A DNA stretch of 48,806 nucleotides from QWOP01 sp003669605. Its GTDB lineage: Bacteria > Planctomycetota > Planctomycetia > Pirellulales > UBA1268. The notes beneath the pieces were generated by a model that worked only from the letters and a program-made list of their open reading frames with translations, did not search any database and was not told where the DNA came from. The stretch spans positions 1 to 48,806 of the forward strand of contig CANKIK010000019.1 of NCBI GenBank assembly GCA_947481985.1, given 5' to 3'. Below, piece by piece: positions 15,964-26,092 of the stretch; the stretch's first letter is position 1; each line of letters opens with the position of its first letter. The translations under genes were made by a program, and so were the position numbers.

Positions 15964-18177
15964 TCAGCGGCCTCTCTCTGGGGCCGTTGGCTGCGGGCGA
16001 CGGATCTCAGTCCGTCGCTGCTCGAGCATCGGCAGCATCTGCGGGGCATGGAGGCGAGCGAGTTCGATCGCCCGGCGAAGAGTCTTGTCGGCATCATCCG
16101 GTCTGTCGGCGCTTGCCTGCGCATCGGCCAGGCTCATGAGGACGTCGACGTTTTTGAAGCCGGTTTCCTCGGCAGCCAACTGAGCCGCTGCGACCGCTTC
16201 TTCCGCCGCTCCCCGCCCGCGGAGAGAATGACTGAGTCCTTGGAAGGCTCCAGCGTGCCGGGGTGAGACTGCGATCGCTTCGCGGAAATGTTTTTCGGCA
16301 GCGGCCTGATCATTCGATCGGAGGAGAGCGAGTCCCCAGCGGTAATGGATTTCGGCGGTGTGCGGAAAGAGTCTGTCGGCCTGCGCATAGGCTGCCAGTG
16401 CCTCGTCGATCCGTCCGCCGAGGAATGCTGTCCAGCCGATCATGTTGTGACCATAGGCGGTGTCTGGGTCACACTCCTCGACCCGTTTCCAGTGTTCCAC
16501 AGCCTTGTCGTGTTGCCCAACCAACTCATAGGCGGTGCCTAGTTTGGCGTGAACATGGGCGGCGGTTGGCACGACGTCGAGAAGCGCCTTCAGGGTGCGG
16601 ACGGCCTGGTCGTTGCGCCCCTCATTCATCTGCCGCATCCCCTCCAGGTATCCATTCTCGATGCCGGCCATTCGCGAGATGCAGGCGTTCAAAGCGAGTT
16701 CGAGGGCGGCATCCCCAGCCGTCGCTCGTCGGCCATCGCGGTAGGCACCGACGGCCGCCAAGTATCGGTGGTTGTCCTGGAGGCGTGAGCCTTCGGCCAG
16801 CCAGAGAGCCACCAGTTGCACTGTCAGTTCGTCGGCACGGGCCCGGCTCGGCTCGTCGCCGAGGGCCAGAAGACCATCCCTCTCCACCTCCAAGCTCGCA
16901 GCCGGATGGACCGCGATCCGGTGATCGTGCGGTCTGACGGGGAATTCAAACTGCTCCCCTTGGCCGTGGAATTTGACCGCCACGCGGCTGGTGCGGGGCA
17001 TGTGGCAGTCGACGCAGGCGTTGACGACGTTCAACGGAAGACGGGGCTGGGCTGTGCAGTCGCCTGAAGTGTGGCAGGTGATACAGGCGTTGGCCACGGC
17101 CGCGGCATCCTCAGCCTGGTGTGGTGAATGACACGTCGTGCATGTCAGGGACTCACTCGCCTGGTAGCAGCGACTTTGTCGGAGGTACTTCGGCTGGTCG
17201 GTGACGTGGTCTTTCTCAATTCCCGTGGCGATGAGTGTGCGGAAGTGCTCTTCGAGCGGTTGCCCCGGCTGGTAGCCGAACAGCGGGCCGCGGTGGTGGA
17301 TGACATTCGAGTGGCATTGCCCGCAGACATCGATCTGGCGGTCGCGGGGAAGGGTGGCAGGCCGGATGATCGCCTGGGCTTCCATGGCATCGGGATGCGC
17401 GCTATGCCAGGCGACATGCTCGGCTCCCGGCCCATGACAGCGTTCGCAGGTGACGCCAGGAAGAATGCTCTGTCGGCGGTATTCGTTCTCTGTGCCGAGG
17501 ACATGTTGAAAGAAGGTGGTATGGCATTCGAGGCAGCGGGGGGTTGCGGTGCGGAGGATCGCGTCGCCGACGTCGGTGTAGTCCTGTTTGGCCCAAGCCC
17601 CCGTGGGGTGGAGCCAGCCCAACGGCAACTCGAAGAGTTCGTCTCCCTGCCAGGTGAAGAACACCTCGTCGCCCTTGCCCCCCGATCCATAGACCAGCGC
17701 AATGGGAAACGTCGGGCTCTCTTTTGGCGTGCTGTTTGTTTTCGTGGGCGGGTCGGTTGCTCCTGGGCGGGGAGGGTTTGAGGCGCCGCGGAGCACGGTT
17801 TCACTGAACACCTCTCCCGATCGGAGCAGTTGGTATTGGTCGCGCCAGTAGGGCGAACTGAGGACCTCGGGCTCTTCGGCGAATCCCGGTGGCATGCGGT
17901 CAGCCGTCGGCTCGACGGCGGCGAGGAAGTGACGGGTGGAATGAAACTCCGCGCAGCGTGCATCGTGGCAGCGGGCACAGGCATCGATTCCCACGTAGCC
18001 GGGGTTTGGGTTGACCAAATCCGCGGCCACGTTGAACGTTGCCCGGGCGGGCTCTGGCCCACCAGCCGATTGCAGTGACGGCGTCGGGGACCGGCTGCAG
18101 CCAACGAGCAGGAGCGACTCGACGGTTCCCAGGAGAATCGCGATGCCGATTCGGTGGATGAGCGAAAGTGTCTGCAA
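15964..18177 (-). CDS. Multiheme c-type cytochrome lipoprotein with TPR domain
   Basis: The 737-residue product has a lipobox (LLLVGC, Cys near residue 27), so it is probably an exported lipoprotein. Seven CxxCH heme motifs are visible: CARCH, CLECH, CERCH, CGQCH, CTTCH, CITCH and CVDCH, spread over about residues 65-400. Extra His residues (HHRGPLFGYQ, HVAWHSAHP) could be distal ligands. The C-terminal 250 residues are TPR-like helices (HAKLGTAYELVGQHDKAVEHWKRVEE, EIHYRWGLALLRSNDQAAAEKHF), which mediate protein contacts. Related cytochrome/TPR proteins occur in planctomycetes and resemble the cytochrome c-554 group. A role in periplasmic electron transfer is inferred. No Met lies near the start, and a TTG at 18175-18177 gives a complete signal sequence. 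It is divergent from the efflux operon. Confidence 0.9.
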   Translation of the reverse strand: MQTLSLIHRIGIAILLGTVESLLLVGCSRSPTPSLQSAGGPEPARATFNVAADLVNPNPGYVGIDACARCHDARCAEFHSTRHFLAAVEPTADRMPPGFAEEPEVLSSPYWRDQYQLLRSGEVFSETVLRGASNPPRPGATDPPTKTNSTPKESPTFPIALVYGSGGKGDEVFFTWQGDELFELPLGWLHPTGAWAKQDYTDVGDAILRTATPRCLECHTTFFQHVLGTENEYRRQSILPGVTCERCHGPGAEHVAWHSAHPDAMEAQAIIRPATLPRDRQIDVCGQCHSNVIHHRGPLFGYQPGQPLEEHFRTLIATGIEKDHVTDQPKYLRQSRCYQASESLTCTTCHSPHQAEDAAAVANACITCHTSGDCTAQPRLPLNVVNACVDCHMPRTSRVAVKFHGQGEQFEFPVRPHDHRIAVHPAASLEVERDGLLALGDEPSRARADELTVQLVALWLAEGSRLQDNHRYLAAVGAYRDGRRATAGDAALELALNACISRMAGIENGYLEGMRQMNEGRNDQAVRTLKALLDVVPTAAHVHAKLGTAYELVGQHDKAVEHWKRVEECDPDTAYGHNMIGWTAFLGGRIDEALAAYAQADRLFPHTAEIHYRWGLALLRSNDQAAAEKHFREAIAVSPRHAGAFQGLSHSLRGRGAAEEAVAAAQLAAEETGFKNVDVLMSLADAQASADRPDDADKTLRRAIELARLHAPQMLPMLEQRRTEIRRPQPTAPERGR

Positions 18178-18496
18178 CGTGCAACTGGATCGGGGGCGGG
18201 AAGGAGCGAGAGTGCCGAACTGGGGTTCAGTGTGGAGTCAGCAAGTCTAGAGGTCATTGGCAATGGAACTGGCGGCTGGTCGCGGCATGCTGACGGAATT
18301 GAATGCCTGGCTGCCTTTCGCCGCCGCCCCAATCCCCCCAGGGGGAGTCTATTTGCCCCCCGCAGCGATGGAGAGGCCTCGGGATCGCCGCCGGGGGTGG
18401 TACGATGATCACTCGGCGCGAGAGACGGTTTTGGGGGAGGGCCCGACGCCGGAGTCTGTCGTTCATCCTCCCCGCGAAAGCATTGGTTCCTGGACG
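18178..18496. promoter_or_regulatory. Intergenic region between cytochrome and efflux operon
   Basis: This 319-base gap separates the divergent multiheme cytochrome and the efflux adaptor genes, so both promoters should lie here. The efflux frame is open through most of it (back to 18257), but that extension is Pro/Arg-rich and looks non-coding. I saw no convincing -10/-35 pair, operator palindrome or RNA gene. Confidence 0.35.
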
Positions 18497-19765
18497 ATGA
18501 CCACCGATCACACCCCGATGAAGACCCCGCCTTCGCCAGAGGCCGTGCCGCGGCGGCGGCGGAGTTGGCTGCCGATGCTCTTTTGGCTGTTGGTGGCCGG
18601 TGGCGTTGGTGGGGCGGTGTGGCACGACCCAGGCCTCGTCGACAAAGCCCGGGCTTTTGTCAGCCCACCGGCGCCGGCAGTCAAGGGACTTGCGGCGCGG
18701 GTGGTCCCCGTGACCGCCGTCGAGGCCCGCCAGGCCGACATGGACCTGTTTCTCAACGGCCTCGGATCTGTGAATGCCTTCAACACCGTCACGGTCCGCA
18801 GCCGCGTCGAAGGGGAACTGCTCCGCGTTGCCTTCACGGAGGGACAGGCCGTTGAACAGGGGGATTTGCTGGCGGAGATCGATCCCCGGTCTTTCGAGGT
18901 GGAGCTGACCCAGGCCGAGGCCCAGTTGGCCAGGGACGAGGCGGCCCTGAAGGCAACGGAACTCGACCTCGAACGCTACGAGTCGCTCGCGGACCTCAAG
19001 CAAATCACCGGCCAGCAGATCGATGCCCAGCGGGCGATCGTTCGCCAGGCAGAGGCCGCCGTTCGCATTACGGAGGCACTCCGTGAAAATGCCCAGTTGC
19101 GATTGACCTACTGCCGGATCGAGGCCCCCATCGGCGGCCGTATCGGCCTCAGGCTGGTCGATGCCGGCAACATGGTGCGGGCCAATGATTCCGCCGGGCT
19201 AGCGCTGATTGCCCAGATCCATCCCATTGCCGTCACGTTCACCATTCCCCAGGACGAGATCGTCCGGGTGCAGCGGGCGCTGGCGGAGACCGGCACGCTG
19301 CCCGTCGAGGCTTTCAACCGCGATTTCCAGACCCGGCTGGCGACCGGCACGCTGTCGGCAATCGATAACCAGGTCGATCCAGCAACCGGTACGGTGAAGC
19401 TCAAGGCGGTGTTCCCCAACGATGACGACGCGCTGTTCCCCAACCAGTTCGTCAACGCCCGGTTGCTCGTGGAGACGCTGCACGATACGACGCTGGTGCC
19501 CTTGGCCGCGCTGCAGCGCGGGCCGGACTCGGCCTTCCTGTACGTCGTTCAGGCCGATTCCACTGTGGCGCTGCGGACGGTGCAGCCGGGACAGGTGCAG
19601 GGGGATCAGGTGGCGATCACCAGCGGTCTGGAGCCGGGTGAACTGGTGGTTACCGATGGCATCGACAAGTTGACCAACAAGGCGAAGGTGGCTGTCCGTG
19701 GCCTCAAACCCCCCGCGGCCGCCGAGGGCAAACCGGCCGTCGAAGGGCGAACGGCAGGGCCCTGA
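18497..19765 (+). CDS. mdtA: RND efflux periplasmic adaptor (MdtA/AcrA family)
   Basis: The 422-residue product is a membrane-fusion protein that links an inner-membrane RND pump to an outer-membrane channel. It has a polar N-terminus, then one membrane anchor (LPMLFWLLVAGGVGGAVW, about residues 25-42). The biotinyl-lipoyl half (VRSRVEGELLRVAFTEGQAVEQGDLLAEIDP) and an alpha-helical hairpin (EVELTQAEAQLARDEAAL to QAEAAVRITEAL) follow. The second lipoyl half is CRIEAPIGGRIGLRLVDAGN, then comes a beta-barrel. The internal ATG at 18497 is preferred because the upstream extension is low-complexity. The pump gene follows 2 bases after the stop, so mdtA and the two pump genes form one operon. The substrate is not predictable from sequence. 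Confidence 0.92.
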   Translation: MTTDHTPMKTPPSPEAVPRRRRSWLPMLFWLLVAGGVGGAVWHDPGLVDKARAFVSPPAPAVKGLAARVVPVTAVEARQADMDLFLNGLGSVNAFNTVTVRSRVEGELLRVAFTEGQAVEQGDLLAEIDPRSFEVELTQAEAQLARDEAALKATELDLERYESLADLKQITGQQIDAQRAIVRQAEAAVRITEALRENAQLRLTYCRIEAPIGGRIGLRLVDAGNMVRANDSAGLALIAQIHPIAVTFTIPQDEIVRVQRALAETGTLPVEAFNRDFQTRLATGTLSAIDNQVDPATGTVKLKAVFPNDDDALFPNQFVNARLLVETLHDTTLVPLAALQRGPDSAFLYVVQADSTVALRTVQPGQVQGDQVAITSGLEPGELVVTDGIDKLTNKAKVAVRGLKPPAAAEGKPAVEGRTAGP

Positions 19766-19767
19766 CG

Positions 19768-22700
19768 ATGAATCTCTCCCGGCCTTTCATCCTCCGGCCG
19801 GTGGCCACGAGCCTCCTCATGGTGGCGATGGTGCTCGCCGGAGCCGTGGCCTACCGCCAACTGCCGGTGTCGGCGCTGCCGCAGGTCGACTACCCCACGA
19901 TCCAAGTGCTCACGTTCTATCCCGGCGCCAGCCCGGACGTGATGGCTTCGAGCGTCACCTCCCCCTTGGAGCGGCAGTTTGGTCAGGTGCCCGGCCTGAC
20001 GCAGATGACGTCGACGAGTTCCGACGGCTGCTCGGTGATCACGCTGCGATTCGATCTAGCGCTGGACATCGACATCGCCACCCAGCAGGTCCAGGCGGCG
20101 ATCAATTCGGCCGGAGCTTTTCTCCCCCGCGACCTCCCCAATCCGCCGGTCTACACCAAGACAAATCCTGCCGACAGTCCCATTCTCACCCTGGCTCTGA
20201 CCAGCGACACGCTGCCGCTGACGAAGATTCAGGATTTGGCAGACACCCGATTGGCCCAGAAGATCTCCCAACTCTCCGGGGTGGGGATGGTGAGCATCTC
20301 TGGTGGGCAGAAGCCGGCGATCCGCATCCAGGCCAATCCCACGGCGCTGTCTGCCCTGGGACTGAATCTCGAAGATCTGCGGATGACGCTGGTGCAGGCG
20401 AGCGTCAACCAAGCCAAGGGGAGTTTTGACGGCCGCCGTCAGGCGTTCACGATCGCTGCCAACGATCAATTGCTGACCAGCGAGCAGTTCCGCGGCCTGA
20501 TCATCGGGTATCGCAACGGCTCTGCGATCCACCTCACCGACGTTGCCGACGTCATCGACGGTGCTGAAAATGTCCGTCAGGCGGCGTGGATGAACGACAT
20601 TCCCGCCGTGATCGTCAACATCCAACGGCAGCCGGGAGCCAACATCATCGATGTCGTCGACTCGGTGAAAGCCCTCCTCCCCCAGTTGCAGTCGACGCTG
20701 CCGGCGGCGGTGGCGGTGCAAGTCCTCACCGATCGAACGCTCACCATCCGGGCGAGCATCGAGGGGGTGCAGCACGAACTGTTGCTCACCATCGCCCTGG
20801 TGGTGTTCATCATCTTTCTCTTCCTGCGGAATGTGACCGCCACGATCATCCCCGGCGTGGCCGTACCGCTGTCGCTGGTGGGCACGTTCGCCGTGATGTA
20901 CGGCCTGGGGTACAGCCTCAACAACCTGACGCTCATGGCGCTGACGATCTCCACTGGATTCGTCGTCGACGATGCGATCGTGATGATCGAAAACATCGTC
21001 CGCTACGTGGAGGAGGGGGAGTCGCCGTTGGAGGCGGCTCTGCGGGGCTCGGCCGAGATCGGGTTCACGATCGTCAGCCTCTCGGTATCGCTGATCGCCG
21101 TGCTGATCCCGCTGCTTTTTATGGGGGATATCGTCGGCCGGCTGTTCCGGGAATTCGCAGTCACACTCTCGGTGACGATCGTGGTCTCGGCGATCGTCTC
21201 GTTGACGCTGACGCCGATGATGTGTGCGGTGCTCCTCTCGCATAAAGGCCTCTCGCAGCAGGGATGGTTTCACCGCACCAGCGAACGGCTTTTTGAAGCC
21301 TGCACGGCCGGGTACGCGGCCAGTCTGCGGTGGGTGCTCCGCCACCAGGTGGCGACAATGGTCACATTCCTGGCCACACTGCTGGCCACCTGGCAGCTGT
21401 ACCAAATCGTGCCCAAGGGATTCTTCCCCGTGCAGGACACCGGGGTGATTCTGGGGATCTCCGAAGCGCCGCAGAGCATCTCTTTCGACGCCATGCGCGA
21501 ACGGCAGCAAGTGCTTAACCGAGCGATTCTCGAGGATCAGGCGGTGGAGAGCCTGTCGAGCTTTATCGGCATCGACGGCACCAACACCACCGCCAACAGC
21601 GGCCGCATCCAGATCAATCTTCGGCCGCTGGAAGAGCGGCAGATCGCGGCCGTCGATGTCATTCGCCGCCTGCAGCCGCGGCTGGCGGCGATCGAGGGGA
21701 TCGCCCTGTTCATGCAGCCGGTGCAGGACCTCTCGGTGGAGACCCGCGTCAGTCGGACGCAGTACCAATACACCCTGGAGTCGCCCGATCCGGCTGAGCT
21801 CGCGCTGTGGGCGCCGCGGTTTCTCTCCCGCCTCCGAGAATTGCCCGGGCTGGCTGATGTTGCCAGTGACCAGCAGTCTGACGGTCGTCAGGCTCGTTTG
21901 GTGATCGACCGCGACAGCGCCTCCCGGCTGGGAATCACTCCCCAGATGATCGATGACGCCCTCTACGACGCCTTTGGCCAGCGGCAGATCTCGATGCTCT
22001 TCACGCAGCTCAATCAGTATCGCGTCGTGCTGGAGGTGGCGCCGGAATTCCGCGATTCTCCGCAGGATATGGCGCAGATGTATGTCCGGGGGATGGTGGA
22101 GCCGGGGGGGGCCGCCCGCGGCGGCGGAAGCCGAGTGCCGCTGGGGGCCGTGACCAGACTGGAGGAACACAGCACTCCTTTGACAGTCAATCATCAGGGG
22201 CAGTTCCCGGTGGTGACGATGTCGTTCAATCTGGCGCCAGGGGTCTCGCTCGGGGAGGCGGTGGACGCGGTGGAGCGGGTCCGGGACGACATCGAGCTGC
22301 CAACCGGCGTTCAGACTGCCTTCCAGGGGACGGCGGCCGCCTTTCGCTCGTCGCTTTCCAATCAGGGGCTGCTCATCCTGGCGGCCATTATCACGGTGTA
22401 CATCGTGCTCGGCGTCCTCTACGAGAGCACGATCCATCCGATCACGATCCTCTCCACCCTCCCCAGCGCCGGCGTGGGGGCGCTGGTGGCTCTGCTCATC
22501 TACCGGATCGACCTCAGCGTGATCGCGCTGATCGGCATCATTCTGCTGATCGGGATTGTCAAGAAAAACGCCATCATGATGATCGATTTCGCCGTCGCCG
22601 CGGAGCGGGGGGGCATCGACGGACGGCGGATGGCGCCGCGCCAAGCGATTCAGGAGGCCTGTCTGCTCCGTTTCCGCCCGATCATGATGACGACCTGTGC

Positions 22701-22956
22701 AGCGCTGTTGGGGGCGGTGCCACTGGCGATGGGGAGCGGAGTGGGCTCGGAACTCCGCCGGCCGCTGGGGATCACGATCATCGGTGGCCTGCTCGTCAGC
22801 CAACTCCTCACGCTCTACACCACGCCGGTGATCTATCTGTGGTTTGACGCCATCGGCCGCTGGTTTCGCGGGCCGGCTCCAGTCGGGGCCGCGGGCCATG
22901 AGGAGAGCAAAGAAGCGGCCGAATTCGCCGCAGCCGAGGAGGAGATCGGACCATGA
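19768..22956 (+). CDS. mdtB: RND multidrug efflux transporter subunit, MdtB-like
   Basis: The 1062-residue product has the full two-repeat RND plan. A first helix (FILRPVATSLLMVAMVLAGAVAYRQL) is followed by a large periplasmic loop, then helices 2-6 from about residue 335, a second periplasmic loop, and helices 8-12. Proton-relay residues are present: the double Asp in GFVVDDAIVMIEN (TM4) and the Lys in IGIVKKNAIMMIDF (TM10). The family's PVQDTGVILGISEAPQS motif is also there. The start is 2 bases after the adaptor's stop. The stop overlaps the next pump gene by 4 bases (ATGA at 22953-22956), so translation is coupled. Two non-identical pump subunits in tandem point to a heteromeric MdtBC-type trimer. 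The final residues are Glu/Ala-rich. Confidence 0.93.
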   Translation: MNLSRPFILRPVATSLLMVAMVLAGAVAYRQLPVSALPQVDYPTIQVLTFYPGASPDVMASSVTSPLERQFGQVPGLTQMTSTSSDGCSVITLRFDLALDIDIATQQVQAAINSAGAFLPRDLPNPPVYTKTNPADSPILTLALTSDTLPLTKIQDLADTRLAQKISQLSGVGMVSISGGQKPAIRIQANPTALSALGLNLEDLRMTLVQASVNQAKGSFDGRRQAFTIAANDQLLTSEQFRGLIIGYRNGSAIHLTDVADVIDGAENVRQAAWMNDIPAVIVNIQRQPGANIIDVVDSVKALLPQLQSTLPAAVAVQVLTDRTLTIRASIEGVQHELLLTIALVVFIIFLFLRNVTATIIPGVAVPLSLVGTFAVMYGLGYSLNNLTLMALTISTGFVVDDAIVMIENIVRYVEEGESPLEAALRGSAEIGFTIVSLSVSLIAVLIPLLFMGDIVGRLFREFAVTLSVTIVVSAIVSLTLTPMMCAVLLSHKGLSQQGWFHRTSERLFEACTAGYAASLRWVLRHQVATMVTFLATLLATWQLYQIVPKGFFPVQDTGVILGISEAPQSISFDAMRERQQVLNRAILEDQAVESLSSFIGIDGTNTTANSGRIQINLRPLEERQIAAVDVIRRLQPRLAAIEGIALFMQPVQDLSVETRVSRTQYQYTLESPDPAELALWAPRFLSRLRELPGLADVASDQQSDGRQARLVIDRDSASRLGITPQMIDDALYDAFGQRQISMLFTQLNQYRVVLEVAPEFRDSPQDMAQMYVRGMVEPGGAARGGGSRVPLGAVTRLEEHSTPLTVNHQGQFPVVTMSFNLAPGVSLGEAVDAVERVRDDIELPTGVQTAFQGTAAAFRSSLSNQGLLILAAIITVYIVLGVLYESTIHPITILSTLPSAGVGALVALLIYRIDLSVIALIGIILLIGIVKKNAIMMIDFAVAAERGGIDGRRMAPRQAIQEACLLRFRPIMMTTCAALLGAVPLAMGSGVGSELRRPLGITIIGGLLVSQLLTLYTTPVIYLWFDAIGRWFRGPAPVGAAGHEESKEAAEFAAAEEEIGP

Positions 22957-25900
22957 ATCCCTCCGCTTGGTTTATCCACCGTCCGGTGGGCACGGCTCTG
23001 CTGGCTGTGGCGATGACGCTCGTCGGTGCGATCTGTTACTTCCTGCTCCCGGTGTCGCCGCTGCCACAGGTGGAGTATCCGACGATCAATATCGGCGCCG
23101 GCCTGCCTGGGGCCAGTCCAGAGACGATGGCCTCGGCGGTGGCCACGCCGCTGGAGCGGCAGTTCGGATTGATCGCGGGCGTCACCGAGATGACTTCGTC
23201 GAGCACGCTCGGGCAGACGAGCGTCACGCTTCAGTTCGATCTCGATCGCAATATCGATGCCGCCACCCGCGATGTCCAGGCCGCGATCAACGCCGCCCGC
23301 GGCCGGCTGCCGTCGAATCTTCCCGGCAACCCCACCCCCCGTAAGGTCAATCCGGCCGATGCGCCGGTGCTGATCATGGCGATGACGTCGGTGCTCCATG
23401 ACAAGCCCCGGCTCCAGGACGTCGCCAGCACGCTCATCCAGCAAAAGCTCTCGCAGGTCCCGGGGGTCGGGCAGGTGGTGGTCAGCGGGGGCTCGGCGCC
23501 GGCTGTCCGCGTCAGTGTCAACCCGCTGGTGCTCGAGCGCTACGACCTCGGCCTGGACGACATCCGCACCTGCCTCCAATCGGCCAATGCCAACCGCCCG
23601 AAGGGGACGATTGACGACGGGGCGACGAGCTGGTCGATCAGCACCACCGACCAACTCTTCCGGGCCGAGGAATACAGGAAGCTGATCGTGGCCATCCGCC
23701 GCGGGGCGCCGGTTCGCTTAGGCGATGTGGCCACGGTCCTCGATTCCGTCGAGGACATCCGCGTGGCGGGCGTCTACAACGCCAAGCCGACAATCATGCT
23801 CATCGTCTACCGGCAGCCCAACGCCAACATCATCCAGGCTGTCGACAACGTGCTGGCGATCCTCCCGCAGATCCGGGCGCAGATCCCGGCCGGGATCACG
23901 CTCGATGTGGCGATGGACCGGACGGCCACGATCCGCGCGAGCATCGCCGATGTGCAGCACACGCTCCTGCTTTCGATGGGGCTGGTGGTCGCGGTGGTGT
24001 TCGTGTTCCTCCGTGATCTGCGGGCCACGCTGATCCCCGCCGTGGTGGTGCCAGTGTCGCTGGTGAGCACTTTTTCTGTGATGTACGTCCTTGGCTACAG
24101 CCTCGACAACCTTTCGTTGATGGCGCTGACCATCGCCACGGGATTTGTCGTCGATGATGCGATCGTCGTCCTGGAGAATATTGCCCGTCATCGTGAGCAG
24201 GGGATGCGCCCCTTCGAAGCAGCCCTGCTGGGGGCCAGGGAGATCGGCTTTACGGTCCTCTCCATCAGCGTCTCGCTGGTGGCGGTCTTCATCCCCATCC
24301 TCCTCATGGGCGGAGTTGTGGGGCGGCTGTTCCGCGAATTCGCCGTCACCCTCTCGGTGGCGATTGGCGTCTCGATGGTCGTGTCGCTGTCGTTGACGCC
24401 GATGATGTGCGCCTGGCTGCTCAAGCCAGTGGAGCACGCGCGGCGGAGCCTGTTGAACCGGATGACGGAGCGGTTGCTCGATGGCATCACCTCCGGCTAC
24501 GCCGCTCTCCTCGAAGTCGTCATGCAGCACCCGCGGATCACGATGGTGGTCAACCTGTGCACCTGCGTGCTGTCGGTGTGGATGTACATCGTGGTCCCCA
24601 AGGGATTCTTTCCGCAGCAGGACACCGGTCGGATCACCGGCACGCTTGACGCCGATCAGGATACGTCGTTCCAGACGATGAGCCAGTTGCTGACGAAGTT
24701 CTCGCAGGCGGTCGTCGAGGATCCCGCGGTGGCTGGGATCACCGGATCGACCGGCGGCGCGGCCGGTGGCAGTCCGAATGCGGCGCGGATGTTTGTCAGC
24801 CTCAAGCCCAAGGAAGAGCGGGAGGGGATGTCGGCGGATCAGGTGGTCGGCCGGCTGCGCGGGAAACTGGCGCCGCTGACGGGGGCGACGATGATCATGC
24901 AGCCGGTGCAGGATCTCCGCATCGGCGGGCGGCCGAGCAGTTCGCAGTATCAGTTCACGCTTCGCGGCGACAATCTCGCCGATCTCAATGAATGGGGGCC
25001 GAAGTTGGTGCGGGAGATGCGCTCGATGCCGGAGTTGGCCGACATTCGTTCCGATCAGCAAAACCGCGGCCTGCAGGCCGGGCTGACGATCGATCGCGAT
25101 GCCGCAGCCCGGTTTGGGATCACGCCCCAGCAGATCGACGACGCCCTCTACGACGCCTTCGGACAACGTCAGGTGTCGCTGATGTACAAGCCCCTGGGAC
25201 AATACCGGGTGGTGATGGGGATGGAGCCGGAGTTTCTCCAAGGCCCCGATGCCCTTAAAAGCCTCCATGTGCCGGGGCAAAACGGGCTCCAAGTGCCGCT
25301 GGAGTCGCTCTGCACACATACCACGAGCAATGCGCCGCTGATGGTCAACCACACGGCCCAATTTCCCTCAGCGACGGTGTCGTTCAATCTCGCGGCGGGG
25401 GTCTCGCTTGGGCAGGCGGTGGAGGCGGTGGAACGGAAGGCGGCCGAACTGGGGATGCCGTCCACGGTGCGGGGGAGTTTTTCCGGCACCGCGCAGGTGT
25501 TCCGCGAAGCGCTCTCCAACCAACCGCTCCTTATTCTGGCGGCCGTGATCACCGTCTACATCGTGTTGGGGATGCTCTACGAGAGCCTCATCCACCCGTT
25601 GACGATCATCTCCACCCTCCCCAGCGCCGGACTGGGAGCGCTGTTGGCATTGCAGTGGACCGGCAGCCAACTCGACGTGATGTCGATGATCGGCATCATT
25701 CTCCTGATCGGGATCGTGAAGAAGAACGCCATCATGATGATTGACTTTGCCCTTGAGGCCGAGCGGACCCGTGGGCTGCTGCCGCGTCAAGCGATCACCG
25801 AAGCCTGTATCCTCCGCTTCCGGCCGATCACGATGACGACGCTGGCAGCGCTGTTTGGCGGCCTGCCGCTGGCCCTGGGGACGGGGCCTGGTGCCGAGCT

Positions 25901-26075
25901 CCGCTGGCCGTTGGGGATCGCCATTGTCGGTGGCCTGATCGTCAGCCAGATGCTGACGCTCTTCACCACCCCGGTCGTCTATCTGTATCTCGACAGCCTC
26001 GTTCACTGGCTCGGACGGCGCCGGATCACCGCGCCCGCCACCGTCACGTCGTCTGCGGTTCCATCCTCCGCCTGA
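22953..26075 (+). CDS. mdtC: RND multidrug efflux transporter subunit, MdtC-like
   Basis: The 1040-residue product is a second full RND pump, clearly paralogous to the one before it (shared QVEYPTI, GFVVDDAIVVLEN, GFFPQQDTGRITG and IVKKNAIMMIDF blocks) but well diverged, consistent with an old duplication. All proton-pathway residues are present, so it is not the inactive subunit by that criterion. It starts inside the stop of the previous gene and is the last gene of the operon. Only 17 bases separate its stop from the stop of the converging Tat-exported protein. No TolC-type outer-membrane factor is encoded nearby, so the exit channel must come from elsewhere. In MdtABC-type pumps the two subunits assemble as a mixed trimer, and the same is inferred here. 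Confidence 0.93.
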   Translation: MNPSAWFIHRPVGTALLAVAMTLVGAICYFLLPVSPLPQVEYPTINIGAGLPGASPETMASAVATPLERQFGLIAGVTEMTSSSTLGQTSVTLQFDLDRNIDAATRDVQAAINAARGRLPSNLPGNPTPRKVNPADAPVLIMAMTSVLHDKPRLQDVASTLIQQKLSQVPGVGQVVVSGGSAPAVRVSVNPLVLERYDLGLDDIRTCLQSANANRPKGTIDDGATSWSISTTDQLFRAEEYRKLIVAIRRGAPVRLGDVATVLDSVEDIRVAGVYNAKPTIMLIVYRQPNANIIQAVDNVLAILPQIRAQIPAGITLDVAMDRTATIRASIADVQHTLLLSMGLVVAVVFVFLRDLRATLIPAVVVPVSLVSTFSVMYVLGYSLDNLSLMALTIATGFVVDDAIVVLENIARHREQGMRPFEAALLGAREIGFTVLSISVSLVAVFIPILLMGGVVGRLFREFAVTLSVAIGVSMVVSLSLTPMMCAWLLKPVEHARRSLLNRMTERLLDGITSGYAALLEVVMQHPRITMVVNLCTCVLSVWMYIVVPKGFFPQQDTGRITGTLDADQDTSFQTMSQLLTKFSQAVVEDPAVAGITGSTGGAAGGSPNAARMFVSLKPKEEREGMSADQVVGRLRGKLAPLTGATMIMQPVQDLRIGGRPSSSQYQFTLRGDNLADLNEWGPKLVREMRSMPELADIRSDQQNRGLQAGLTIDRDAAARFGITPQQIDDALYDAFGQRQVSLMYKPLGQYRVVMGMEPEFLQGPDALKSLHVPGQNGLQVPLESLCTHTTSNAPLMVNHTAQFPSATVSFNLAAGVSLGQAVEAVERKAAELGMPSTVRGSFSGTAQVFREALSNQPLLILAAVITVYIVLGMLYESLIHPLTIISTLPSAGLGALLALQWTGSQLDVMSMIGIILLIGIVKKNAIMMIDFALEAERTRGLLPRQAITEACILRFRPITMTTLAALFGGLPLALGTGPGAELRWPLGIAIVGGLIVSQMLTLFTTPVVYLYLDSLVHWLGRRRITAPATVTSSAVPSSA

Positions 26076-26092
26076 CCGCCACCGCTTCGATA

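Noticed and set aside
20056..22899. Very long open frame on the minus strand opposite the first RND pump gene
   Set aside because: It is His/Arg/Asp-rich with no domain, and arises from the GC-rich third positions of the real RND gene on the plus strand.
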